A stretch of DNA of 64,000 nucleotides from JACDAN01 sp963802375 (GTDB lineage Bacteria > Actinomycetota > Thermoleophilia > Gaiellales > Gaiellaceae): the NCBI GenBank assembly GCA_963802375.1, contig CAWDIJ010000013.1, positions 1 through 64,000 on the forward strand, given 5' to 3'. Positions 43,507 to 52,194 of this stretch are shown here, one piece after another (position 1 is the first letter of the stretch; the number at the start of each line of letters is the position of its first letter). Position numbers and translations under genes: made by a program. The notes beneath the pieces were generated by a model. That model was not told the DNA's origin, ran no database searches, and saw nothing but the letters and a program-made list of their open reading frames with translations.

Positions 43507-44346
43507 CTAGGCGACGGCCTCGACCGGCTCGGCGAGCAGGGCTTCCATCGTCCGGCTGAAGACGTCGGCGCCGTGTGTCGAGTACGCCTCCGTGAACTCG
43601 ACCGCACCGTTCAACTCGATCACGACGAAGCTTCCGTCCGGCGCCGGGAGCAGGTCGACGCCGACCAGATCGGCCTCCACGGACGCCGCCGCCCGGATCG
43701 CGAGGTCGCAGAGCTCAGGTGCGGGGTCCACGGGCTCGCGCACCGCGCCGAGCGCGACGTTCGTCCGCCACTCGCCGGGCGGGGCGATGCGTCTCACCGC
43801 TCCGACGACACAGCCGCCTGCGACGACGAGTCTGACATCGTGGCCCAGCGGCGGAACGAGCTCCTGGACGAGGGCGCCGTGGCTCACGAACCAGGGCCGG
43901 TCGGCCATCTCGGCGAGATGGCGGCGAAGCGCCCCGGGGTCCTCGCACAGCTCGACGTCCAGGCCCCAGCTTCCGAACCGCGGCTTGACGACCACGGGCG
44001 GCTCGAAGGGGATCGTGTCGGAGGGAGCGGAGACGTGCGCGGTCCGCGGATGCGGAACGCCTGCGTCGGCAAGCGCACGGCTCGTCGCGAGCTTGTCGTG
44101 CGTCGCCACGAGCGTGCGCGGCCTGTTGAGGACGCGGACGCCGGCACCTTCGAGCCGCGCGAGCTCCCAGAGCCCGATCTCGATGCCGTCGAGACCGGGT
44201 GCGACGTCGAGGCGGCCGAGCGCGACGTCTCCCTCCCGGAGCGTGCGAACGGCGACGGTGGGCTCCAGCACCTCGACCTCGGCACGGGTACTCGCAAGGG
44301 CGACGTTGGTCTGAGTCCTGCGATGGGCGACGATCGCGATCTGCAT
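43507..44346 (-). CDS. ATP-grasp (RimK-like) ligase
   Basis: Protein of 279 residues with the RimK-type ATP-grasp layout: an N-terminal pre-grasp Rossmann part (MQIAIVAHRRTQTN), DKLATSRALADAGVPHPRTA, the ATP-binding VVVKPRFGSWGLDV, and the metal-binding ending GVDLLPAPDGSFVVIELNGAVEF. Such enzymes ligate an amino acid or acid to an amine. The ATG follows GAGGAA. It is divergent from the LanC-like gene with 98 bases between starts, a candidate shared promoter. Glutamate ligation, peptide modification and cofactor synthesis are possible; the substrate cannot be told. Confidence 0.85.
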   Translation of the reverse strand: MQIAIVAHRRTQTNVALASTRAEVEVLEPTVAVRTLREGDVALGRLDVAPGLDGIEIGLWELARLEGAGVRVLNRPRTLVATHDKLATSRALADAGVPHPRTAHVSAPSDTIPFEPPVVVKPRFGSWGLDVELCEDPGALRRHLAEMADRPWFVSHGALVQELVPPLGHDVRLVVAGGCVVGAVRRIAPPGEWRTNVALGAVREPVDPAPELCDLAIRAAASVEADLVGVDLLPAPDGSFVVIELNGAVEFTEAYSTHGADVFSRTMEALLAEPVEAVA

Positions 44347-44444
44347 TTCCTCAAATTGTTGCTGCGAGTGAGTGGTTCCTGCGGGCGAATCTCCACCTGT
44401 TCTCCACTCCGCCCCATCTTCGACACCGGAAGTAGCCTCCTTGA

Positions 44445-45641
44445 ATGCTGTTCCGGCCCGAGGCGTTCGAGCCGCTGACCCAGGAAACGTGGGACGAGGA
44501 ACGGGTGCAGCGCGGGATCCGCGCGATCGTCGCCGATGCCGAGAAGCGGTTCGACCCGGCGTCTCTCTGGCCGGCGGAGGAGTGGGACGCATGGGGCTCG
44601 CCGACTCCGCTGACCGGTCTCTACTGCGGAGCCGCTGGGGTGATCTGGGCGCTCGACGCGCTCCGGCGCCGCGGGCATGCCGACGTCGGGATCGATCTTG
44701 CGGCCGCCGCGCAGCGCGCGCTCGAACGCGCTCGTGAGGCGCCGGAGCTCTCGGAGGCCGAGGATTTCGAGCTGCCCCGCGCATCCGCGGCCGGGCTCTT
44801 CAGCGGCGAGACCGGCGTTCTCGTCGTGGCCTGGAGGGTCGGAGTCGGCGCGTCGCTCGAGCCGCTGCTCGAGGAGCGGATCCTCGAGAGCCGCGAGAGC
44901 GACGCCAATGAGGTGATGTGGGGCGCGCCGGGCGGGCTGATCGCCGCACGGGCGCTCCTCGACTGGACGGGCGAGGAGCGCTGGGCGCAAGCGTGGAGGA
45001 CGACGGCCGACGCGGTGTGGGACGCGCGTGACCAGGACGGGCTGTGGACGCAGCGGCTGTTCGGGAAGACGAGCCGCAGCCTAGGTCCCGCCCACGGTCT
45101 CGCCGGAATCGTCCGCGCGCTCCTCGGCGGCGGCGATCTGCTCCCGCCCCACCGGCGTCAGAGGCTCGTGGCCGACACGGTGCGCATCCTCGAGCGCAAC
45201 GCCGTGCGTGAAAGCGAGCTCGCGAACTGGGCGCCGGGCGACGGCGGCCCTCTCGAAGGAGGGGACGGCGACCCGCGAGTCCAGTGGTGTCACGGCGCGC
45301 CCGGCATCGTGATCTCCGCGGCGGACATCCTTCCGGAGGAGCTGCTGCTCGCCGGCGCGGAGCTCACATGGCAGGCCGGGCCGCACGGGCTGAAGAAGGG
45401 CGCGTCGATCTGCCATGGCACGGCGGGCAACGGCTATGCGTTCCTCAAGGCCTTCGAGCAGACCGGCGACGAGCAGTGGCTGGAGCGAGCGCGCCGCTTC
45501 GCCGTGCACGCGCTCGGGCAGGTCGAGCGCAGGAAAACCGGCCGCTATTCGCTGTTCACGGGCGACCTCGGCGTTGCGGTCTACGCAGCCGACTGCCTCG
45601 ACCGCACCACGCGGTTTCCGGTCCTGGAGACCCGGGAGTAG
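44445..45641 (+). CDS. LanC-like protein (lanthionine synthetase C family)
   Basis: Protein of 398 residues with the repeated GxxG helical barrel of LanC/LANCL proteins. All zinc ligands are present: Cys in VQWCHGAPGI and Cys-His in ICHGTAGNGY; an HGLAGI motif provides the catalytic histidine. In RiPP pathways LanC forms thioether rings; LANCL proteins instead add glutathione to dehydrated residues. No LanB/LanM dehydratase and no clear precursor peptide lie nearby, so this is an orphan LanC. Its only close partner is the divergent ATP-grasp gene; the next gene is convergent. It could quench dehydroamino acids or cyclise an unlinked peptide (inference). Confidence 0.88.
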   Translation: MLFRPEAFEPLTQETWDEERVQRGIRAIVADAEKRFDPASLWPAEEWDAWGSPTPLTGLYCGAAGVIWALDALRRRGHADVGIDLAAAAQRALERAREAPELSEAEDFELPRASAAGLFSGETGVLVVAWRVGVGASLEPLLEERILESRESDANEVMWGAPGGLIAARALLDWTGEERWAQAWRTTADAVWDARDQDGLWTQRLFGKTSRSLGPAHGLAGIVRALLGGGDLLPPHRRQRLVADTVRILERNAVRESELANWAPGDGGPLEGGDGDPRVQWCHGAPGIVISAADILPEELLLAGAELTWQAGPHGLKKGASICHGTAGNGYAFLKAFEQTGDEQWLERARRFAVHALGQVERRKTGRYSLFTGDLGVAVYAADCLDRTTRFPVLETRE

Positions 45642-45709
45642 CCGCCGCGCGCCGCGGTGCTAATGGTGACCGGAGTGTCGTGGCATGGCACGCAAGCTGT
45701 GACCGAGCG

Positions 45710-46405
45710 TCACTTCGGCTGGGGCTCGAGCTTGTAGCCGACGCCGTAGCGGGTCTGGATGAACGTGTGGTCTCGCGCCTTGCGGTCGACCTTCTCCCGC
45801 AGCTTGCGGACGAAGACGTCCACAGTCCGGTCGCGATGCGTCTCCCGCCGTCCCCAAATCCGCTGGAGCAGCTCGTCGCGTGTGACAACCCGGCCGGCCT
45901 CGAGCGCAAGCGCGTAGAGCAGCCTGAACTCGGTCGGGGTCAGGCTCGCGCTCTCGCCGTGGACGAACGCCTGAACCTCGGCGGGGTCGATGCGCAGTTC
46001 CTCGAGCTCGATCGCCTCCCCGCGCTGCTGCTGCTCGGCCCTCGTCCCGCGCCTCGCGTTGGCCTTCACGCGGGCGACGAGCTCCTTCATGGAGAACGGC
46101 TTGACGAGGTAGTCGTCGGCGCCAATCTCGAGCGCATGAACGCGGTCGTGCTCGGTGCCGCGCGCCGACACGACGACGATCGGCGTCCCGATTCCCTCGC
46201 CGCGGGCGTTCTCGATCAGCTTCCAGCCGTCGGTCCCCGGAAGCATCAGGTCGACGACGCAGACATCCGGCCGCTCGAAGCGCAGGCGCGCGAGGCCGGC
46301 GGTGCCGTTCTCGACGCGGATCGGGTCGAAACCGGCTGCCGTCAGATGGTGCGCCATGCCATCGGCGATGACGGCATCGTCTTCAACGATTAGGACCTTC
46401 GCCAT
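45710..46405 (-). CDS. phoP: PhoP/RegX3-like response regulator
   Basis: Protein of 231 residues, the paralogue of the regulator at 41614-42309, with MAKVLIVEDDAVIADGMA, phosphoacceptor in VVDLMLPGTDGW, VKPFSMKELVARVKA and the winged helix LTPTEFRLLYALALEA to TRYGVGYKLEP. The start lies only 11 bases from the start of the divergent kinase gene, so there is no room for a conventional promoter and ribosome site; leaderless transcripts are likely. With the kinase and pst genes on the other side it most likely is the phosphate response regulator. Confidence 0.9.
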   Translation of the reverse strand: MAKVLIVEDDAVIADGMAHHLTAAGFDPIRVENGTAGLARLRFERPDVCVVDLMLPGTDGWKLIENARGEGIGTPIVVVSARGTEHDRVHALEIGADDYLVKPFSMKELVARVKANARRGTRAEQQQRGEAIELEELRIDPAEVQAFVHGESASLTPTEFRLLYALALEAGRVVTRDELLQRIWGRRETHRDRTVDVFVRKLREKVDRKARDHTFIQTRYGVGYKLEPQPK

Positions 46406-46416
46406 ACTCGTGTGCG

Positions 46417-47382
46417 GTGAGGTGGCTCTTCGCGAGAGACCGCGAGGACCGCGGCGAGGATACAGAGGAGCTTCGGCTTCGCGCGGAGCGGGCCCGCGCG
46501 CTCGTGGAGGAGAGCCGGGAGATGCTCCTCGTCCTCGACTCCGAGAACCGCATCCTGGCGGCAAGCCGCGCCGCCCGGCAGGGCCTGGACGGGATCGAGG
46601 AGGGACGACCGGTGCCGGGTGAGCTGCTCGGCGGCGAGGGTCGGCACGAGCCCGTCCGGGTGCCGTACGAGGTCGAGGGCCGGAGCGAGGCGCTGCTCTA
46701 CCTGAGCCCGCCCGGCGAGCTCGCCGCCTATGAGGAGCTCAGGGCCGGCTTCACGGCGGCCGTCTCGCACGAGCTGCGAACGCCGCTCGCGCGTCTGCTC
46801 GCCCTGCTGGAAACGGCGTCGCTTCCGGGGCAGGACGCTGCGGCGCTCGTCGAGCAGGCGCGGACGGAGGTCGAGCACATCCGCGAGCTGATCGACGACA
46901 TCCTGTTCCTGAGCGAGCTCGAGACCGGACGTGCGGTCGTCGCGCTCGGCTCGACGCGCGCCCTGCCGGTCGTCGAGGAGGTGCTCGGTCGGATTCGGGA
47001 GACCGCGGACCGCGCGGGCGTTGCGGTCCGCGCGCAGGGGGATCCCGCGGCGGAGCTGCCGCTTCGACCCCGAATGCTGCGCGTCGTCGTCGAGAACCTC
47101 GCGCAGAACTCGATCCGCTATGCCGGCCCGGGAAGCACGCTCACGGTGAGCGTGGAGCCCGGCGAGCTGAAAGTCTCGGACGACGGCGCTGGAGTGTCCG
47201 AACAGGACTTGCCCCGCCTCTTCGAGCGGTTCTTCCGGGCGGATCGTGTGCGCGGATCCAGGGGTACCGGGCTCGGCCTCGCGGTGGTGAAGCACGTCGT
47301 CGCCGCCGCAGGCGGAACCGTTGACGCGGAAGGCGCGCCGGGCCACGGGTTGACCATTACCTGCAGGTTCCCGTCCGCCTAG
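46417..47382 (+). CDS. PhoR/SenX3-like sensor histidine kinase
   Basis: Protein of 321 residues without clear transmembrane helices: an N-terminal coiled segment, a PAS-like part (MLLVLDSENRILAASRAARQ), the phosphoacceptor box VSHELRTPLARLL, and the ATPase boxes NLAQNSIRYA, VSDDGAGV and GTGLGLAVVKHV. It is read from GTG 46417. A cytoplasmic kinase without its own sensor resembles SenX3/PhoR types that respond to phosphate through the Pst-PhoU complex encoded directly downstream. It could phosphorylate both nearby PhoP-like regulators. Confidence 0.9.
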   Translation: MRWLFARDREDRGEDTEELRLRAERARALVEESREMLLVLDSENRILAASRAARQGLDGIEEGRPVPGELLGGEGRHEPVRVPYEVEGRSEALLYLSPPGELAAYEELRAGFTAAVSHELRTPLARLLALLETASLPGQDAAALVEQARTEVEHIRELIDDILFLSELETGRAVVALGSTRALPVVEEVLGRIRETADRAGVAVRAQGDPAAELPLRPRMLRVVVENLAQNSIRYAGPGSTLTVSVEPGELKVSDDGAGVSEQDLPRLFERFFRADRVRGSRGTGLGLAVVKHVVAAAGGTVDAEGAPGHGLTITCRFPSA

Positions 47383-47387
47383 GGTCG

Positions 47388-47415
47388 TTCACCACTTCCA
47401 AACCAGACGGTCACC
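47388..47415 (+). promoter_or_regulatory. PHO-box-like array upstream of the first pstS
   Basis: Hexamers TTCACC (47388-47393), CAAACC (47399-47404) and GTCACC (47410-47415) recur at exactly 11 bases. It begins 5 bases after the kinase stop and ends close to the pstS start codon, so the downstream ATG at 47442 of pstS is more compatible with a promoter here. Confidence 0.7.
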
Positions 47416-47441
47416 ACATGCCGACCGGGCAGATCCCGAGA

Positions 47442-48452
47442 ATGCCGCCGGTGCGCGCGCTCGCCGTCGCCTGTCTCCTGCTGCTCGTCCTCGCGCTCGG
47501 CGGCTGCGGACGGGAACGCCCGTCCGACGAGCCGCTCGCCGCCGACACGACGGCGGAAGGCGAGGATCCGCTCGGCGCCTTCGAGGAGGAAAAGCTCACC
47601 GGCCGGCTCTCCGTCGATGGCTCCAGCACCGTCGCGCCGTTCATGAGCCTCGCCGCCGAGCGGTTCCGCAAGGCCGAGCCCGCCGTGAAGATCTCGGTCG
47701 GAACATCGGGGACCGGAGGCGGGTTCGAGCGCTTCTGTCGAGGCGAGACCGACCTGTCGAACGCATCCCGGCCGATCGAGGAGGAGGAACAGGCGCTGTG
47801 TGAGAAGGGCGGCGTCGGCCAGTTCCCGATCCAGGTGGCGAATGACGGCATTGCCGTCGTGGTGAACAAGAAGAACACCTGGGCGGACTGCCTGACGGTC
47901 GACCAGCTGAAGAAGATCTGGGAGCCACGCTCGAAGGTGGACAACTGGCGCGACATCGACCCGTCGTTCCCGGACGTCGAGCTCGAGCTCTTCGGCGCCG
48001 GCACGGACTCGGGCACCTTCGACTACTTCACTGAGGCGATCGTCGGCGAGGAGGGTGCGAGCCGGAGCGACTACACGCCGAGCGAGGACGACAACGTCAC
48101 GGTCCGCGGAGTCTCCGGCGTGAAGGGCTCCCTCGGCTACTTCGGCCTCTCCTACTACACCGAGAACGCGGACCGCCTCAAAGTGCTCGCGGTCGACGGT
48201 GGCGAAGGCTGCGTCGAGCCGAGCGTCGAGACGGTTCAGGACGGGTCGTACAAGCCGCTGTCGCGGCCGCTGTTCACCTACGCGAACGAGGACTCGCTGG
48301 CCGAGAAGCCCGCGCTCGACCCGTTTCTGACCTACGTACTCGACAACGAGGCGCAGATCGCCAGGGGCGCGAAATTCGTGCCGATGACGGCACCGCAGAT
48401 CGACGAAGCACGAACGGCGTTGGAGAGCGGCGGGGTGGGTGTCGAGGAATGA
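47442..48452 (+). CDS. pstS: Phosphate-binding lipoprotein PstS (copy 1)
   Basis: Phosphate ABC transporter substrate-binding protein of 336 residues with a lipoprotein signal ending in LGGC. The mature part has the phosphate-site motifs VDGSSTVAPF, GTSGTGGGFERFC, DLSNASRPI and GAGTDSGTFDYF. It captures phosphate outside the membrane for PstCAB. The ATG at 47442 is chosen because the longer start at 47418 falls directly on the PHO-box array. A second pstS follows within 112 bases. Its own box and lipid anchor suggest it is the main transporter-docked copy. Confidence 0.93.
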   Translation: MPPVRALAVACLLLLVLALGGCGRERPSDEPLAADTTAEGEDPLGAFEEEKLTGRLSVDGSSTVAPFMSLAAERFRKAEPAVKISVGTSGTGGGFERFCRGETDLSNASRPIEEEEQALCEKGGVGQFPIQVANDGIAVVVNKKNTWADCLTVDQLKKIWEPRSKVDNWRDIDPSFPDVELELFGAGTDSGTFDYFTEAIVGEEGASRSDYTPSEDDNVTVRGVSGVKGSLGYFGLSYYTENADRLKVLAVDGGEGCVEPSVETVQDGSYKPLSRPLFTYANEDSLAEKPALDPFLTYVLDNEAQIARGAKFVPMTAPQIDEARTALESGGVGVEE

Positions 48453-48458
48453 GCCTCG

Positions 48459-48486
48459 TTCACCAGATCGCCACCACACGGCTACT
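48459..48486 (+). promoter_or_regulatory. PHO-box-like array upstream of the second pstS
   Basis: TTCACC (48459-48464), GCCACC (48470-48475) and a weaker GCTACT (48481-48486) at 11-base spacing lie just after the stop of the first pstS. This suggests the second copy has its own phosphate-controlled promoter. Confidence 0.6.
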
Positions 48487-48564
48487 TCTCAGGAACCCAT
48501 GGTCCGAGCGTGCGACTGTTCAATCGCTTGCGACCAAGCAGGAATCTTGAAAGGGGAATTCAGC

Positions 48565-49512
48565 ATGAGAATTCGCAAGCTCCTGCTCGTCGGTGGTGCA
48601 ACTGCGGCTGTCGCGTTCGCGTCGGTTGCTGCGGCTGTTGCCGGCGTGCAGGCGATCAGGGGAACCGTCCAGGCGGACGGCTCCAGCACGGTCGCGCCCT
48701 TCGCGCAGGCCGCTGCCGAATCGTATGAGCGCAAGTACAGCGGTGCCCGGGTCGTCGTCGGGGTCTCCGGCACGGGTGGCGGCTTCGAGCGCTTCTGCAA
48801 GAACGAGACCGACCTGTCCAACGCCTCCCGTCCGATCCGGCTGTCCGAGGCGGCGAGGTGCCATGCCGCCGGGATCGGCTACATCCAGTTCCTGGTGGCC
48901 AACGACGGCATCTCGCTCACGGTCAACCGACAGAACACATGGGCGAACTGCCTGACCACGGCAGAGCTGAAGAGGATCTGGGACCGCGGATCAAACGTCG
49001 ACAACTGGAGTCAGGTTCGGCAAGGATTCCCGAACGTCCCGCTGCGGCTCTTCGGCCCCGGCACGGACTCGGGCACGTTCGAGTTCTTCACCGAGAAGAT
49101 CAACGGGTCGGCCCGGCGGAGCCGGTCGGACTATTCGGCCTCCGAGGACGACAACGTGCTGGTGCGGGGCGTCGCAGGCGAGCGCGGAGCGCTCGGCTAT
49201 TTCGGGCTCTCGTACTACATCGCGAACAAGAGCCGCCTGAAGGTTCTCCAGGTGAACAGTGGCGACGGCTGCGTCACTCCGACCATCGCGAGCGTCCAGA
49301 ACCGCTCGTACAAGCCGCTCGCCCGCGGGCTCTTCGTCTACTCGAAGAAGAAGGCGTTCAAGCGTGACGTCGTGGCCGGATTCATCCGGCACATGATCGT
49401 CAACGAGAAGGCGATCTCGCGGACTGCGAAGATCGTCCCGCTCACCACGGCGCAGCTCCGCAAAGCGCAGCGGCAGTACAACACCGCAATCAGGAACCGG
49501 AAGAACTACTAA
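48565..49512 (+). CDS. pstS: Secreted phosphate-binding protein PstS (copy 2, not a lipoprotein)
   Basis: Protein of 315 residues closely related to the upstream copy (shared VQADGSSTVAPF, GVSGTGGGFERFC, DLSNASRPI, FGPGTDSGTFEFF). The ATG at 48565 follows AAAGGGGAA. The signal peptide (MRIRKLLLVGGATAAVAFAS) ends in an Ala-rich site with no lipobox cysteine, so the mature protein would be soluble or wall-bound. The C-terminus is strongly basic (RKAQRQYNTAIRNRKNY), unlike copy 1. It might serve as a soluble phosphate scavenger or deliver phosphate to the same PstCA channel. Confidence 0.92.
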   Translation: MRIRKLLLVGGATAAVAFASVAAAVAGVQAIRGTVQADGSSTVAPFAQAAAESYERKYSGARVVVGVSGTGGGFERFCKNETDLSNASRPIRLSEAARCHAAGIGYIQFLVANDGISLTVNRQNTWANCLTTAELKRIWDRGSNVDNWSQVRQGFPNVPLRLFGPGTDSGTFEFFTEKINGSARRSRSDYSASEDDNVLVRGVAGERGALGYFGLSYYIANKSRLKVLQVNSGDGCVTPTIASVQNRSYKPLARGLFVYSKKKAFKRDVVAGFIRHMIVNEKAISRTAKIVPLTTAQLRKAQRQYNTAIRNRKNY

Positions 49513-49530
49513 GGGGAACGTAGGGCCGGA

Positions 49531-50457
49531 GTGGCGACACGCGCTGCAGCACAACAGCCACTCCGGCTCCGCGCCACTCGCCGCCGCTGGGGCGAGGACG
49601 TTGTCAAGGCATGCCTCGCCCTCTGCGCGTTCGTCTCGGTCGCGACCACGGTGGGCATCGTCGTCGCGCTCTTCGTGCCCGCGATCGAGTTCTTCAGCGA
49701 GATCTCGATCGTCGACTTCCTGACGGGGACGGACTGGGCCCCGCTCTTCGAGCCGCCTGCGTTCGGCGTCCTCCCGCTGATCGCGGGCACGCTGCTCGTG
49801 ACCGGTTGTGCTTGCCTCGTCTGCATCCCGTTCGGGCTCGGCTCGGCCATCTACCTGAGCGAGTACGCGCGGCCGCGGACGCGGAAGTACCTCAAGCCGA
49901 TACTCGAGGTCCTTGCCGGCATCCCGACTGTGGTGTACGGCTACTTCGCGCTGACGTTCGTGACGCCGCTCCTCCAGGACATCGGCGTGGGGGTCGGCGT
50001 CTTCAGCGCCCTTAGCGCAGGTCTCGTGATGGGAGTGATGCTCCTGCCGACGGTCGCCTCCGTCTCGGAGGACTCGATGTCCGCGGTCCCGCGGGATCTG
50101 CGCGACGGGGCGTATGCCCTCGGATCCACGAGGCTCCACGTGTCGACCCGGATCGTCGTGCCGGCTGCGATCTCGGGGATCATTGCGTCCTTCGTCCTCG
50201 CGATCTCGCGGGCGGTGGGCGAGACGATGATCGTGCTGATCGCCGCCGGCGGGCAGCCGAACTGGACCTGGAATCCACTCGACGCCGTCCAGACCATGAC
50301 CGCCTTCATCGCCGCCACCGGCCAGGGCGATGTACCGACAGGGTCGATCGAGTACAAGACGATCTTCGCCGTCGGGGCGACGCTCTTCGTCATGACGTTC
50401 GTCATGAACCTGTTCGCGATCCGGCTCGTCCGGCGCTTCCGTGAGGTGTACGAATGA
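49531..50457 (+). CDS. pstC: Phosphate ABC transporter permease PstC
   Basis: Protein of 308 residues with six helices and the conserved permease loop (PRDLRDGAYALGSTRLHVST, then ISRAVGETMIVLIAAG). It starts at GTG 49531, 18 bases after pstS2, and its stop overlaps the ATG of pstA (ATGA). With PstA it forms the phosphate channel in the cytoplasmic membrane. Confidence 0.94.
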   Translation: MATRAAAQQPLRLRATRRRWGEDVVKACLALCAFVSVATTVGIVVALFVPAIEFFSEISIVDFLTGTDWAPLFEPPAFGVLPLIAGTLLVTGCACLVCIPFGLGSAIYLSEYARPRTRKYLKPILEVLAGIPTVVYGYFALTFVTPLLQDIGVGVGVFSALSAGLVMGVMLLPTVASVSEDSMSAVPRDLRDGAYALGSTRLHVSTRIVVPAAISGIIASFVLAISRAVGETMIVLIAAGGQPNWTWNPLDAVQTMTAFIAATGQGDVPTGSIEYKTIFAVGATLFVMTFVMNLFAIRLVRRFREVYE

Positions 50458-51329
50458 GCGCGGCCGCCGGGAGCATTCGCCGCGGCAGGCCGCGCGGGCT
50501 ATGGGCCGGGCGCATCTTCCTCGGCTTCTTGGTGACTTCGCTGGCCATCGGCTTTCTCACGCTCGGGGCGCTGCTCGCGCAGGTCTTCCTCGAGGGCTAC
50601 AAGTGGGTCGACGCCGTCCTCTTCTTCGAGCCGCCGTCTGCCGAGCCGCTGATCTCGGGCGCTCGTCCGGCGATCCTTGCGACGATCTATCTCGGGATCA
50701 TCATCATCGTGCTGTCCGTGCCACTGGGCGTCGGGACCGCGATCTACCTCGAGGAGTACGCGAACCGCGACCGGTGGTACAACCGCATGCTCGAGGTCAA
50801 CATTCAGAACCTCGCAGCGGTGCCCTCAATCGTCTACGGCATCCTCGGTCTTGCGTTCCTCGTGCGCGGAATCGGCCTCGGCCGTGTGCTGCTCGCCGGC
50901 GGGATGATCCTGACGCTGCTCGTCCTCCCGACGGTGATCATCGCCGCGCGGGAGGCGATTCGCGCCGTCCCGGACACAATCCGCCAGGGCGCCTACGCGC
51001 TCGGCTCGACCAAGTGGCAGGTCGTCTGGCGGCAGGTGCTACCGGCGGCGATCCCGGGTATCGCGACCGGCTCGATCCTCGCCCTCTCCCGGGGCTTGGG
51101 CGAGACCGCGCCGCTGCTCCTGGTGGGTGCGCTTACCTACGTCTCCTTCAACCCGACCGTTCTCGGCGACTTCACCGCGCTCCCCGTGCAGATCTACCAG
51201 TGGATCGCACGGCCCCAGGAGGAGTTCAGGACCTTGGCCGCCGCGGGGATCATCGTCCTCCTCGCGATCCTTCTGACCCTGAATGCGTTCGCGATCTGGC
51301 TCCGAAACAAATACGAACGAAGGTGGTGA
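50454..51329 (+). CDS. pstA: Phosphate ABC transporter permease PstA
   Basis: Protein of 291 residues with six helices, an IYLEEYANRDRWYNRMLEVN segment, and the loop PDTIRQGAYALGSTKWQVVW followed by LSRGLGETAPLLLVGA. It pairs with PstC. The ATG overlaps the pstC stop. It ends 7 bases before pstB. Confidence 0.94.
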   Translation: MSAAAGSIRRGRPRGLWAGRIFLGFLVTSLAIGFLTLGALLAQVFLEGYKWVDAVLFFEPPSAEPLISGARPAILATIYLGIIIIVLSVPLGVGTAIYLEEYANRDRWYNRMLEVNIQNLAAVPSIVYGILGLAFLVRGIGLGRVLLAGGMILTLLVLPTVIIAAREAIRAVPDTIRQGAYALGSTKWQVVWRQVLPAAIPGIATGSILALSRGLGETAPLLLVGALTYVSFNPTVLGDFTALPVQIYQWIARPQEEFRTLAAAGIIVLLAILLTLNAFAIWLRNKYERRW

Positions 51330-51336
51330 CCCCTAG

Positions 51337-52185
51337 GTGTCCGTCAAAATGGCCGACGTGACCGTCAATCTCGCCGAGCAGGTCCGCGAGCTCCCTCCGA
51401 GAGAGTCACGCGAGGTCGTGTTCGATGTCGACGATCTCGGTGTCTCGTATTCAGGGAACAAGGCCCTCCAGGGGGTTTCGCTCGAGATCTACAAGAACTT
51501 CGTGACGGCCTTCATCGGCCCGTCCGGCTGTGGCAAGAGCACGTTCATCCGTTGCTTCGACCGCATGAACGACCTGATTCCGACCGCCAGCGTGGAGGGC
51601 ACGATCCTCTACCACGGCGAGGATCTCTACGGTCCCCACGTCGATCCGGTCGAAGTGCGGAAGCGGATCGGCATGGTCTTCCAGAAGCCGAACCCGTTCC
51701 CGAAGTCGATCTACGACAACGTCGCCTTCGGGCCGCGCGTCCTCGGCATGGACGACCACCTGGACGAGCGCGTAGAGAAGGCGCTTCAGCAGGCGGCCCT
51801 TTGGGACGAGGTCAAGGACCGGCTCAAGGCGGGCGCCCTCGGTCTCTCAGGCGGCCAGCAGCAGCGGCTATGCATCGCGCGCTGCCTCGCGGTCGAGCCC
51901 GAGGTGATCCTGATGGACGAGCCGGCCTCGGCGCTCGACCCGATCGCGACGACGCGCATCGAGGACCTGATGCACGAGCTGAAGCGCGAGTACACGATCG
52001 TCGTCGTCACCCACAACATGCAGCAGGCCGCCCGGGTCGCCGACATGACCGCATTCTTCAGCGTCACGCGCGGCGAAGAGGGCCAGCGCACTGGCATCCT
52101 CGTGGAGTACGACGCGACGTCGAAGATCTTCACGCAGCCCTCCGACAAGCGAACGGAGGACTACGTGACGGGCCGCTTCGGTTAG
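51337..52185 (+). CDS. pstB: Phosphate ABC transporter ATP-binding protein PstB
   Basis: Protein of 282 residues: Walker A GPSGCGKST, the typical PstB segment IRCFDRMNDLIPTASVEG, QKPNPFPKSIYDNVAFG at the Q-loop, signature LSGGQQQRLCIARCLA, Walker B VILMDEPASALDP and H-loop VTHNMQQAARVAD. It powers phosphate import. It starts at GTG 51337; an in-frame ATG at 51349 is possible. phoU follows after 9 bases. Confidence 0.95.
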   Translation: MSVKMADVTVNLAEQVRELPPRESREVVFDVDDLGVSYSGNKALQGVSLEIYKNFVTAFIGPSGCGKSTFIRCFDRMNDLIPTASVEGTILYHGEDLYGPHVDPVEVRKRIGMVFQKPNPFPKSIYDNVAFGPRVLGMDDHLDERVEKALQQAALWDEVKDRLKAGALGLSGGQQQRLCIARCLAVEPEVILMDEPASALDPIATTRIEDLMHELKREYTIVVVTHNMQQAARVADMTAFFSVTRGEEGQRTGILVEYDATSKIFTQPSDKRTEDYVTGRFG

Positions 52186-52194
52186 GAAATCCAG

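Noticed and set aside
44347..44444. Lanthipeptide precursor gene between the ATP-grasp and LanC-like genes
   Set aside because: The 98 bases contain no short frame with a plausible start, ribosome site and Ser/Thr/Cys-rich core.
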